Positions 50,587 through 57,841 of a stretch of DNA of 64,000 nt are shown here, one piece after another; position 1 is the stretch's first letter; each line of letters begins with the position of its first letter. Origin of the DNA: an uncultured Clostridia bacterium (GTDB taxonomy: Bacteria > Bacillota > Clostridia > Christensenellales > Aristaeellaceae). The stretch lies in NCBI GenBank assembly GCA_934675735.1, contig CAKURR010000012.1, forward strand, positions 1 through 64,000. Direction: 5' to 3'. The notes below the pieces were generated by a model that saw only the letters and a list, made by a program, of their open reading frames with translations, did not search any database and had not been told where the DNA came from. Both the position numbers and the translations under genes were made by a program.

Positions 50587-51651
50587 TCAGATCAGCCGCT
50601 TGCACAGCATCTCCGGGTTCACGGCGTAAAGCTGCGCCGCTTCTTTTGTAATCCGCCCCTCTTTGGCCAGCCGAATCAATTCGTTATCCATCGACAGCAT
50701 CGCCTGCGAGGCCGCGCCGCCGTATATCACGTTGTCGATTTGGAACGTCTTGCCGTCGCGAATCATGTTCTGAATCGCGGGATTGATGGTCATCACCTCA
50801 AAGACGGGCACCTGAGCGCCGTCCGTCGTGGGCACGAGCCGCTGGCTCACCACCGCCCGCAACACCATCGAAAGCTGCACGCGCACCTGCTGCTGCTGGT
50901 TGGCGGGGAAGGTATCGATAATGCGGTCAATGGTCTTGGCCGCGCCCACCGTGTGCAGCGAGGAGAGCAGCAAATGCCCCGTCTCCGCCGCGGTGAGCGC
51001 CGTCTGCACGGTTTCGTAATCGCGCATTTCGCCGAGCATAATCACATCCGGCGCTTCGCGCATCGCCGCGCGCAGAGCCCGCGCAAACGAACATGCGTCG
51101 TTGGGGATTTCGCGCTGGCTGACCAGCGAGCGCTTGTGGGCATGCAGATATTCAATCGGGTCCTCGATGGTGATGATGTGCACGTCCTGCGTGGCGTTGA
51201 TGCGGTCGATCATGCAGGCGAGCGTCGTGCTCTTGCCGCTTCCCGCCGGGCCGGTGACCAGCACCATGCCGTTTCGGCAGGCGGAGACCAAATCGATGAC
51301 CATCGGCGGAATATGCAGCGCGGTCGGGTCGGGCAGGCCGAACGTCACCACGCGGCACGTCGCCGCCAGCGTGCCGCGCTGCTTATACGCGTTGCAGCGG
51401 AAGCGCGCCTGCCGATCGAGCGAGAAAGAAAAATCGTCGTCGCCGTCCTGATGGAGCAGGTCGTCGCCGTGTTCGCCCGCCATGTCATACGCTTGGCGAA
51501 TCATGCGGGCCGTGTCCTCCGGCAGCAGCCTTTCCTCGTTCAACTGCACCAGATGGCCCTTGACCTTGGCCGTCGCGGGCGAGCCGGGAATCAGAAACAC
51601 ATCCGACCCGCCGATTTCCAGCGCTTTCTGGAGGATCTGCGTCAGTTCCAT
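50587..51651 (-). CDS. PilT-like type IV pilus retraction ATPase
   Basis: Predicted 354-residue secretion ATPase of the PilT/VirB11 family. Walker A is GPAGSGKST, the Asp box HIITIEDPIEYLH, Walker B VIMLGEMRD and the His box GHLLLSSLHT. The N-terminal domain (LQKALEIGGSDVFL) and overall length fit PilT rather than the longer PilB/GspE. The start could be ATG 51651 or GTG 51657; AGGAG serves either. It probably powers retraction, but no PilB-type extension ATPase is in the window. Confidence 0.9.
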   Translation of the reverse strand: MELTQILQKALEIGGSDVFLIPGSPATAKVKGHLVQLNEERLLPEDTARMIRQAYDMAGEHGDDLLHQDGDDDFSFSLDRQARFRCNAYKQRGTLAATCRVVTFGLPDPTALHIPPMVIDLVSACRNGMVLVTGPAGSGKSTTLACMIDRINATQDVHIITIEDPIEYLHAHKRSLVSQREIPNDACSFARALRAAMREAPDVIMLGEMRDYETVQTALTAAETGHLLLSSLHTVGAAKTIDRIIDTFPANQQQQVRVQLSMVLRAVVSQRLVPTTDGAQVPVFEVMTINPAIQNMIRDGKTFQIDNVIYGGAASQAMLSMDNELIRLAKEGRITKEAAQLYAVNPEMLCKRLI

Positions 51652-51653
51652 GC

Positions 51654-52133
51654 TCACATTTCTCCTATATAGCCCGCGTCAAACAGCAGGTCGATTTCCT
51701 CGTCGTCTCCGCCTTCGTCCGTCGCCAACCGATAGCCCGTCCACGCGCAGCGCGGGAACGCGCCCAGCTCGGCGATTTCTGCGGTGCAGACCAGCGTGCG
51801 TCCGTCGTCGCTTATCTCATTCCACGACACGCTGCGACTCTCGAGCGTCATGTTCTCCCCCAGCGCCGCGCCGACGCGCGCGAGGTATTCGTCATCGGTC
51901 TGCGCCGCGTTCGCCGCGTCGGCCAAAATGCCGTCCAGCTCGGCCAGCGTGCGCTCGGCGGCGGCGTTCAGCTCGGCCACCTCGACGGCGACCTCGGCGC
52001 TTCGGCGGCTGAGGTTTTCATCCGAGTGGGCGCTCATCAGCGCGAGCATGCCCAACACGATCATGCTCAGCACCACGACCAGCAGCATCAGCGAGGCCGC
52101 GCCCGGGCCGATGCGGTATTCCCTTCGGTTCAC
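51654..52133 (-). CDS. Pilus-locus single-TM protein, hypothetical 1
   Basis: Predicted 159-residue protein: a basic N-terminus (NRREYRIGPG), one TM helix (AASLMLLVVVLSMIVLGMLAL), a helical stalk rich in Ala and Glu (about 40-80), and a small acidic C-terminal domain. This topology resembles pilin-like or PilX/PilW-type accessory proteins. No prepilin cleavage site is evident. The GTG start overlaps the previous stop (GTGA) and has GGGAGG upstream. Confidence 0.7.
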   Translation of the reverse strand: MNRREYRIGPGAASLMLLVVVLSMIVLGMLALMSAHSDENLSRRSAEVAVEVAELNAAAERTLAELDGILADAANAAQTDDEYLARVGAALGENMTLESRSVSWNEISDDGRTLVCTAEIAELGAFPRCAWTGYRLATDEGGDDEEIDLLFDAGYIGEM

Positions 52134-52534
52134 GGGGCCACCTCCCTCGCTGCATAGCGCGCGGCGGGCAGCGCGAAGAGCGTTTCGCCGTCCTTCAGCG
52201 CCGTCACCTCGGCGGTTTCCAGCGTGCCCGCGGGGCAGTCCTCCTGCCCGAGCGTCACCAGCAAGTCATAACTGCCGCAGGCCATGTGCCACGCGCCGTT
52301 TTCATCCTCGGTAAAGCCGCTCCGGCGCAGCACGTCTTGGCGTTCCTGCCCCGCATAGAGCCTGTCCGCCAGACTCTGCGCCGCCGTCAGCGCGTCGGCC
52401 TGCGCGCCCGCGCGCTCACTCTGGTTATGCGCGCCGACAAACACATCCAGAATCACCGTGGAGCAGAGCGCAAAGAACAGCACCACGATTAAAATTTCCA
52501 TCAGCAGGGTATTCAGCTGGTTGTGTTTCACCAT
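52130..52534 (-). CDS. Pilus-locus pseudopilin-like protein, hypothetical 2
   Basis: Predicted 134-residue protein starting MVKHNQLNTLLMEILIVVLF. This resembles a prepilin N-terminus (short basic leader, then TLLxEILIVV with the conserved Glu) but lacks the Gly normally cut by the prepilin peptidase. A single TM/assembly helix and a small extracellular domain follow (YAGQERQDVLRRSGFTEDE, MACGSYDLLVTLG). I use the ATG at 52534 with AGGGG upstream. It starts 11 bases after the DUF4860 gene. Confidence 0.7.
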   Translation of the reverse strand: MVKHNQLNTLLMEILIVVLFFALCSTVILDVFVGAHNQSERAGAQADALTAAQSLADRLYAGQERQDVLRRSGFTEDENGAWHMACGSYDLLVTLGQEDCPAGTLETAEVTALKDGETLFALPAARYAAREVAP

Positions 52535-52544
52535 CGTCATCCCC

Positions 52545-53018
52545 TTACTGCGCGCAGCGGCGCGCGATATACACGGTCGAAGCATAGCCGTCCTCATCCT
52601 CGATGCGAACGGTCAGCAGATCGCCGTCAAGCGTGGGTTCAAACCCGTTTGCGGCGCAGACAGGCGTGCCGTCCTCAGGCGCAAAGTCATACTCGGCGGA
52701 GGTAAACAGCTCGCAGAGCCGGCCTTCGTAGGTGTAGATATACTGCGTATAGCGTTCGCCGTCCAGCTCGCTGGTGAGCGCGAGCACGGGCAGACCATCG
52801 CAGTCGAGCACCTCGATGGCACCGCGTTCATCCTGCGCACGCACGGCGTTGCGCACGAACGCGGTTACGATGCGCTTTTGGGTATGCGCCGCCGCGGCAT
52901 CCACGGTTGTTCGGTATGCCTGTTCGCCAAGCACGACCAGCAGCATGGAAAACACGGCGAAAATGCCCAGCAGCAGAAACACGAACGCGCCGGAGATGCT
53001 GTGGCTTTTCGTTTTCAT
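52545..53018 (-). CDS. Pilus-locus DUF4860-like membrane protein
   Basis: Predicted 157-residue protein with an N-terminal TM helix (SGAFVFLLLGIFAVFSMLLVVLG) and an extracellular domain of about 120 residues containing two cysteines (LDCDGLPV, GRLCELF) and a third near the end (VCAANGF). I recognise the DUF4860-type N-terminus. Its ATG overlaps the preceding stop (TGATG). Function unknown; its position argues for a minor pilin or pilus accessory role. Confidence 0.72.
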   Translation of the reverse strand: MKTKSHSISGAFVFLLLGIFAVFSMLLVVLGEQAYRTTVDAAAAHTQKRIVTAFVRNAVRAQDERGAIEVLDCDGLPVLALTSELDGERYTQYIYTYEGRLCELFTSAEYDFAPEDGTPVCAANGFEPTLDGDLLTVRIEDEDGYASTVYIARRCAQ

Positions 53019-53344
53019 CACCGCGCATCCGCCCCCTTCCGCAGCACCTGAATATCAGGCATGATGTTGGAAGCGAACGCGTCGTAGACGACGATATACG
53101 CGTCGCGGTTATAGGCCAGCCCATAGCCGCGTTCCAGCTCTTCCAGCGTGCGGGGATACGCACCCTCCACGGCGTAGCAGGTCAGCGCCGCCGCGCGCAC
53201 CGCGTCGAGCACCAGCTGCTCTTCCATCTCTTCGGAGGACGAGCCGATTTTCTGAAACGCCGCCATCGCCCCGCCGAAAAGCACGGCAAACACCGCCAGC
53301 GTGAGCGCGAGGCCGCGCGCAAGGCCCTGTTTTTTTGTTTTCAC
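53018..53344 (-). CDS. Pilus-locus single-TM protein, hypothetical 3
   Basis: Predicted 108-residue protein: a basic N-terminus (KTKKQGLARG), one TM helix (LALTLAVFAVLFGGAMAAF), then a small domain with LTCYAVEGAYPRTLEELERGYGL. The phrase CYA.EG.YP..L..L is common in minor pilins. GTG at 53344 with AAGGAGG upstream is the likely start; the longer frame to 53470 is repeat-encoded. Confidence 0.68.
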   Translation of the reverse strand: MKTKKQGLARGLALTLAVFAVLFGGAMAAFQKIGSSSEEMEEQLVLDAVRAAALTCYAVEGAYPRTLEELERGYGLAYNRDAYIVVYDAFASNIMPDIQVLRKGADAR

Positions 53345-53380
53345 GCGAAGCCCCTCCTTTCCTTGAGGACGACGGGGAAC

Positions 53381-53461
53381 GACGCGGGGCTTTGCCCCGC
53401 ACCCCACCGGAAACCTGAGGTTTCCGGCCTTCCCGCTTTTCGGGCGCGCTGTCTGCGCGCC
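53381..53461 (-). repeat. Repeat A module and palindrome inside the pilus-like operon
   Basis: Orientation matches the downstream gene. The terminal arm is GGGGC-TTT-GCCCC within GCGGGGC/GCCCCGC, and the core is CGGAAACCTGAGGTTTCCGG. The palindrome GGGCGCGC-TGTCT-GCGCGCCC (53441-53461) adjoins it and reaches almost to the PilC-like gene. Confidence 0.75.
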
Positions 53462-53482
53462 CGTATGCAAAACCGTAAAGTT

Positions 53483-54532
53483 TTACAGAATGCTCGAAAT
53501 AATGCCCGCCATCGGCATCATCACCGACAGCAGCACCGCGCCGATGACAATGGACAGCGCGGCGACCATCGTCGGTTCGATGATGGAAACCAGGCCCGAA
53601 ATGCCCTCTTCCACCTGCTGCTCATAGGTCTCGGCGATTTTGCTCATCACCTGATCCTCGCGGCCGGCGGCGATGCCCATGCGCAGCATCTGCCGATGGA
53701 TTTCGTCAAACAGCGTGCTGCCGGTCAGCGCGTCGGAGAAGGAGACGCCCTCGCTCATCTTCTCGCGGATTTTCGCGATTTCCGCCGCCGCTTCCGCGTC
53801 GGGCAGAACGAGCGGCACCATTTCAAGCGCCTGTTCCAGCGGGAAGCCGCTGGAAAGCATCATCGCCAGCACGGAGGCCGCGCGGGAGGAAGCCAGCCGC
53901 ATGCTCAGCCTGTGCAGCGGCGGGAACGCCTTTTTGAGCGCGGCGAGCACCTTGTCGCGCCCGCCGCCCTGAAGCAGCAGCACGCAGACCAGCACCGCCA
54001 GCGCAAAGACGAGCACCAGCGCCAGCACCACCCAGCCGATGACCGTGCCGACGTTCATCATTATGCTGCCCGTGGCCGTCATGGCCACGCCCATGCTGCC
54101 CAGCACGCGGCGGAACACCGGCATGACCTTGAGAATCAGCACCAGCAGAATCAGCACCATCATCACCGAAAGCACCAGCGGATACGTCACCGCGCTGCGC
54201 ACGGTGCCGCGGATGCGGCTTTCGCGCTCATAGTAGACGGAAAGCCCCTGCATCACGTCCTCCAGATGGCCGGTGCGCTCGCCGATGCCGCACATCTCCA
54301 CCAGATAGCTCGGGAAGGCGTGCGTGCTTTCCAGCGCGTCGCGCAGCGAGCCCGTCTGTGTCAGCGTTTCGCTCACCTTGTGATAGATGTCGGCGTGCGC
54401 GTCGTTTTCATAGGTCTTTTCCAGCGCCTCCATGCCCGCGTAAAGCGGCATACCCGCGCCCATCATCAGCGCGATTTCCGAGCAGAAGCCACTCAGCTCG
54501 ATAGGCGTCAAGCCGCGTTTCCTGTTTGCCAT
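53483..54532 (-). CDS. PilC/GspF-like inner-membrane platform protein
   Basis: Predicted 349-residue type II secretion system F family protein: two T2SSF domains (about 12-130 and 215-335), each with the signature G.PL..AL.M......D (GAGMPLYAGMEALEKT; SSGFPLEQALEMVP), separated and followed by TM helices (LVLSVMMVLILLVLILKVMPVF; MVAALSIVIGAVLLSVMMPM). This is the membrane platform on which pilus ATPases act. AAAGGAAG precedes the ATG at 54532; upstream in-frame codons have no RBS. Confidence 0.88.
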   Translation of the reverse strand: MANRKRGLTPIELSGFCSEIALMMGAGMPLYAGMEALEKTYENDAHADIYHKVSETLTQTGSLRDALESTHAFPSYLVEMCGIGERTGHLEDVMQGLSVYYERESRIRGTVRSAVTYPLVLSVMMVLILLVLILKVMPVFRRVLGSMGVAMTATGSIMMNVGTVIGWVVLALVLVFALAVLVCVLLLQGGGRDKVLAALKKAFPPLHRLSMRLASSRAASVLAMMLSSGFPLEQALEMVPLVLPDAEAAAEIAKIREKMSEGVSFSDALTGSTLFDEIHRQMLRMGIAAGREDQVMSKIAETYEQQVEEGISGLVSIIEPTMVAALSIVIGAVLLSVMMPMAGIISSIL

Positions 54533-54567
54533 GATGTGCTTCCTTTCCTCTATCCAAAACCCGTTTC

Positions 54568-55392
54568 TCAATAATAACGTTCCACGGTATAGGTTTGTCC
54601 GCTTTCCACGGCGTTCAGCTCGAGCGTCGGGTCGTAGAGCACTTCTTCCCCGTTGAGCACGACGACGTTCCACGCGTGATACATCCGCCCGACATAGCCG
54701 ACCATCAGCTTCGTCGGTATGCCCTGCACGCGGAGCATGCACGCCGCCATCGCCGCCAAATCCTGACAGATGCCCGTCTTCGTTTCGTAACAGCCGTCGA
54801 TATCCGGCAGCGTGCCGCTCTGCACGGTGGCCGCCTTGTCGTAATCGTAGTTGTAATTTTCTTTGATATAGGCGCGTATGGTTTCAAAAATCGCCTGCTC
54901 GTCGGTCAGCCCCGCGCAAAGCTCGTAGGAGGTCTTGACCGCCGCGGTCTCCTCGGTGTAGTTGACGTATTGGTTCGGCCCGAGGAACGGCGCGTAGGCG
55001 TCCTCCAGCTTCACATCGACCGTCACCTTGCCTTCGGCGGAATATTTTTTGCCGGAGACGTTTTCAAACAGCTCCACAGTGTAGCTGCCGTTGCCCAACT
55101 GAAGCGGGAAGATTTCGTATTCGCCCGCCGCGCCCAAATCATAGGTCAGCTTGTATTTGCCCTGCGTGACGCGCAGCTTGAGCCGCTTGGAACCCGCGCT
55201 GCCGTGGGCCATGATGTAACCCTGCGACACGTTGCTCGCGTCCACCGTCAGGCTCTTGGAGGTCAGCACGTTCGTGCCGCTCTGCCGCGGCCAAATCGCG
55301 TCATACAGCGCCAGCGCCGCGCCCGCCGCGCAAAGCCCCAGCGCCAGCAAAACCGCCGCTGCGCCGCGCCGCCGCCTGTTTTTGTCGGGCAT
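54568..55392 (-). CDS. Exported transglutaminase-like cysteine protease-fold protein
   Basis: Predicted 274 residues: an N-terminal basic stretch and TM/signal anchor (AAAVLLALGLCAAGAALAL), a beta-rich middle domain (about 50-160), and a transglutaminase-like core with the triad Cys in TGICQDLAA, His in MYHAWN and Asp in LYDPT. Such secreted transglutaminase-fold proteins may be proteases or amide-forming enzymes. The ATG at 55392 has AGAGGGGGG upstream. It lies 35 bp before the PilC-like gene on the same strand and may be the first gene of the pilus operon. Confidence 0.83.
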   Translation of the reverse strand: MPDKNRRRRGAAAVLLALGLCAAGAALALYDAIWPRQSGTNVLTSKSLTVDASNVSQGYIMAHGSAGSKRLKLRVTQGKYKLTYDLGAAGEYEIFPLQLGNGSYTVELFENVSGKKYSAEGKVTVDVKLEDAYAPFLGPNQYVNYTEETAAVKTSYELCAGLTDEQAIFETIRAYIKENYNYDYDKAATVQSGTLPDIDGCYETKTGICQDLAAMAACMLRVQGIPTKLMVGYVGRMYHAWNVVVLNGEEVLYDPTLELNAVESGQTYTVERYY

Positions 55393-55453
55393 GAACGTCC
55401 CCCCTCTCGGCTTTCCTTCGGGCCGACTGTCTGCCGTGCCCGCCATTCGGTTC

Positions 55454-55482
55454 AGTATACCATAATATAGCTGTTTTTTCAA
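55454..55482 (-). promoter_or_regulatory. Sigma-A type promoter of the transglutaminase/pilus operon
   Basis: On the minus strand TTGAAA, a 17-nt spacer and TATACT. Divergent from the promoter at 55518-55546. Confidence 0.75.
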
Positions 55483-55517
55483 TCGATTTAGGTGTATCCG
55501 CGCAGATTTTCCCATGC

Positions 55518-55546
55518 TTGACAGCGCCAAAGAAAGCCTGTAAACT
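55518..55546 (+). promoter_or_regulatory. Sigma-A type promoter of the third SGNH gene
   Basis: TTGACA, 17-nt spacer, TAAACT. Transcription would start near 55553, just after the in-frame ATG at 55549, which therefore cannot be the start codon. Confidence 0.72.
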
Positions 55547-55581
55547 AAATGGAATCACAGTTTTCCGCGGGAGGAATGGAA

Positions 55582-56631
55582 TTGAAGGCGTCAAAGGCCA
55601 AGAGATGGGCCGTTTTCACCGTCGCCGCCAGTGCGGCGCTGCTGCTGCTGTGCGCGCTGACGATCTGGCTCGTCGATCCGTTTGAGCACTATCGGGAGTC
55701 CTCTGTCCTCCCGCTCTACGACCAGGAAAGTTACAACAACCCCGGCATCGCGCGCCATTATGATTACGACGCGGTGATTCTGGGCACGTCGATGGTGGAG
55801 ATGAGTCACCCGTCGGTGGCGGACGAATGCTTCGGCGTGTCCTCCGTCAAGCTGCCCATGCGCGGCTCGCACACCGCCCAGATGGGCTGGCAGCTGACCC
55901 ACGTGCTGCAAACGCACGAGCTGAAGCTGGCCATCCTCGCCGTGGACGCATACAGCATGATGGGCCGGCCGGACGACATGGAAGAGATTTACGACTACCT
56001 GTGGAACGACGACGCGCTCGACGACGTGAACTATCTGCTCAACCTCGACGTGCTGCTGGTCAAAATCCCGAAAATGCTGCAAAACATCGGCAAATCGACG
56101 CAGACCAAGCGCGACGACATGTATCAGTGGACAGACGTGGTCTTTTCCCGCCAAAGCGTGATGGACGCCGTCGCCGCAGCAGCCCCCTCATATGCGCATG
56201 ACATGCTCCCCGCGGATACGAACCTCGCGCGCTCCACCGAAAACGTCGAGCGCCACCTGATTCCCTCCATCGCGGCGCATCCCGAAACGACGTTCAAGAT
56301 TTACATGCCGCCCTACTCCGTCGGCTACTGGTATCTGATGACGCGCATCGGCATTTCCGAGCAGCAGTTCCGCTCTCGCCGCCTGCTGTGCGAAAAGCTG
56401 CTCGACTATCCCAACGTCGAGATTTACGACTACTCCTCCCGCATCGACTGGATAACCGACCTGGATGAGTATTTTGATTATTCCCACCATAGCGGCGAGG
56501 TGAGCGACAAGCTCATGCGCGCGATGGCGGCGGGCGAAAACCGCGTGCTTTCCGCCGAAGAGATGGAAGCGGGCAGCGAGCGGATTCGCGGGGCCGTCGC
56601 CGACTTCGCCGCCGAATACGAAGCGAACTAA
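55582..56631 (+). CDS. SGNH/AlgX-like membrane-anchored protein
   Basis: Predicted 349 residues: an N-terminal anchor (VFTVAASAALLLLCALTIWLV), the nucleophile block VILGTSMVEMSHPS, and a C-terminal FDYSHHSGE that supplies the Asp and His of an SGNH triad. It is distantly like the two DltD-like proteins at 7-10 kb and the alginate acetylation proteins AlgX/AlgJ, but no MBOAT gene is adjacent. GGGAGG fits a TTG start at 55582; the ATG at 55576 is too close to it. It might serve the MBOAT system in trans. Confidence 0.72.
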   Translation: MKASKAKRWAVFTVAASAALLLLCALTIWLVDPFEHYRESSVLPLYDQESYNNPGIARHYDYDAVILGTSMVEMSHPSVADECFGVSSVKLPMRGSHTAQMGWQLTHVLQTHELKLAILAVDAYSMMGRPDDMEEIYDYLWNDDALDDVNYLLNLDVLLVKIPKMLQNIGKSTQTKRDDMYQWTDVVFSRQSVMDAVAAAAPSYAHDMLPADTNLARSTENVERHLIPSIAAHPETTFKIYMPPYSVGYWYLMTRIGISEQQFRSRRLLCEKLLDYPNVEIYDYSSRIDWITDLDEYFDYSHHSGEVSDKLMRAMAAGENRVLSAEEMEAGSERIRGAVADFAAEYEAN

Positions 56632-56762
56632 AGCTCAGTAACTGTCAATACGCTTGCAGGGGCGCGCGTCCGCTCTTTATGCAGAATTTGTTTTTTGCTC
56701 ATTCATAGTCAGATATTTGTTTTTATTCATTGCGTTCAGAATCACACCGAGAGGAGAAACCC

Positions 56763-57188
56763 ATGACCATTATCGTTTTGGACGGACAGGGCGGCGGCAT
56801 CGGCCGCGCCATCATCGCCGCGCTTTTGCCGCTTCTGCCCCAAGGCGCGCAGCTGCTCTGCGTGGGCACCAACGCCATGGCGACCGCCGCCATGCTCAAG
56901 GCGGGCGCGCAGCGCGGCGCGACGGGCGAAAACGCCGTGCGCTGGGCGGCGCAGAACGCGGATATCCTCATCGCGCCCATCGCGCTGGTGCTCAAGGATT
57001 CCATGATGGGCGAAATCACGGGCGACATGGCCGCCGCCGTCGGCTCCAGCCGCGCCGCGCGCATCCTCGTGCCCACCGAGCGCTGCGGCACGCACGTGGC
57101 GGGCGCGCGCGGGGCGAGCATGCAGTCGCTCGTGGAGGACGCGGCGCAGCAGGCCGCCGCCATGGCCCGCCAAGCGCCGCAGGGCTGA
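56763..57188 (+). CDS. DUF3842 family protein
   Basis: Predicted 141-residue soluble protein that opens TIIVLDGQGGGIGRAIIAAL, a Rossmann-like nucleotide-binding start. GTNAMATAAMLKAGA, NADILIAPIALVLKDSMMGEIT and ILVPTERCGTHVAGA follow. These match the DUF3842 family, common in Clostridia, with no established function. AGAGGAG precedes the ATG. Between the SGNH gene and this one (56632-56762) nothing else is seen. Confidence 0.82.
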   Translation: MTIIVLDGQGGGIGRAIIAALLPLLPQGAQLLCVGTNAMATAAMLKAGAQRGATGENAVRWAAQNADILIAPIALVLKDSMMGEITGDMAAAVGSSRAARILVPTERCGTHVAGARGASMQSLVEDAAQQAAAMARQAPQG

Positions 57189-57216
57189 TCTTTGGCCTTT
57201 TTGCATAACCTTTGGC

Positions 57217-57245
57217 TTGACGTTGCTTTCACCTTGCCTTATAAT
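57217..57245 (+). promoter_or_regulatory. Sigma-A type promoter of the YhcH-family gene
   Basis: TTGACG, 17-nt spacer, TATAAT, followed about 16 bases later by AAGGAGG. Confidence 0.82.
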
Positions 57246-57276
57246 GGAACAGACTCAATAAAGGAGGATGATCCCC

Positions 57277-57729
57277 GTGATTGTTGACCGCATTGAAGAG
57301 CAGGAGCGTTATTATCCGCTCCATCCCGATATGGAGCAGGCGTTCGCGTTTCTGGCGGAAGCGCCCGATCTGGAATCCGGCCGTTACGAGCTTGAAAACG
57401 GCCTGTTTGCGACGGTTTCCGAGGGCGACACCCGCCAGATGGATACCGTCAGCCTGGAAGCGCATCGGAAGTATATCGATTTGCAGTACTGCATTTCCGG
57501 CGGCGAGCGCATGTCCTGGGCGCACATTCAGGAGCTGAACCCCACCACGTCCGACCCCGAAAACGACAACTACTTCTACACCGGCACATCGACATCGGTG
57601 TCGATTCGCCCGGGCATGTTCTACGTGATGTTTCCCAGCGACGGCCACAAAGCCGCCTGCCATCACGAGTTCCAAAAACACTACCGCAAGGTGGTCGTCA
57701 AAATTCCGGTTGTTCCCCAGAAGGACTAA
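57277..57729 (+). CDS. YhcH/YjgK/YiaL family beta-barrel protein
   Basis: Predicted 150-residue cupin-like protein of the YhcH/EbgC family (DUF386). EAHRKYIDLQYCISGGERM and MFYVMFPSDGHKAACH carry the conserved His and Asp residues of the putative metal site. Relatives are linked to sialic-acid and galactoside metabolism, and one is reported as an anomerase, but the role here is open. GTG at 57277 sits nine bases after AAGGAGG. Monocistronic between its own promoter and terminator. Confidence 0.85.
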   Translation: MIVDRIEEQERYYPLHPDMEQAFAFLAEAPDLESGRYELENGLFATVSEGDTRQMDTVSLEAHRKYIDLQYCISGGERMSWAHIQELNPTTSDPENDNYFYTGTSTSVSIRPGMFYVMFPSDGHKAACHHEFQKHYRKVVVKIPVVPQKD

Positions 57730-57735
57730 TCGAGG

Positions 57736-57761
57736 GCCGCAATCCGCTTGCGGCTTTTTTT
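57736..57761 (+). terminator. Terminator of the YhcH-family gene
   Basis: GCCGCAA and TTGCGGC form a 7-bp stem around TCCGC, followed by seven T residues; six bases after the stop codon. Confidence 0.88.
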
Positions 57762-57841
57762 GAAATATGGCATGCTTCCCGTCCTCCCGGGGGCATGCTG
57801 TATGATAGATTGAATTTATCGAGTATCGTGAGGCTATCACC

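Noticed and set aside
1597..53461. CRISPR array or tandem repeats
   Set aside because: The repeats are dispersed singly between genes, palindromic and of varying module order, with no regular spacers or cas genes.
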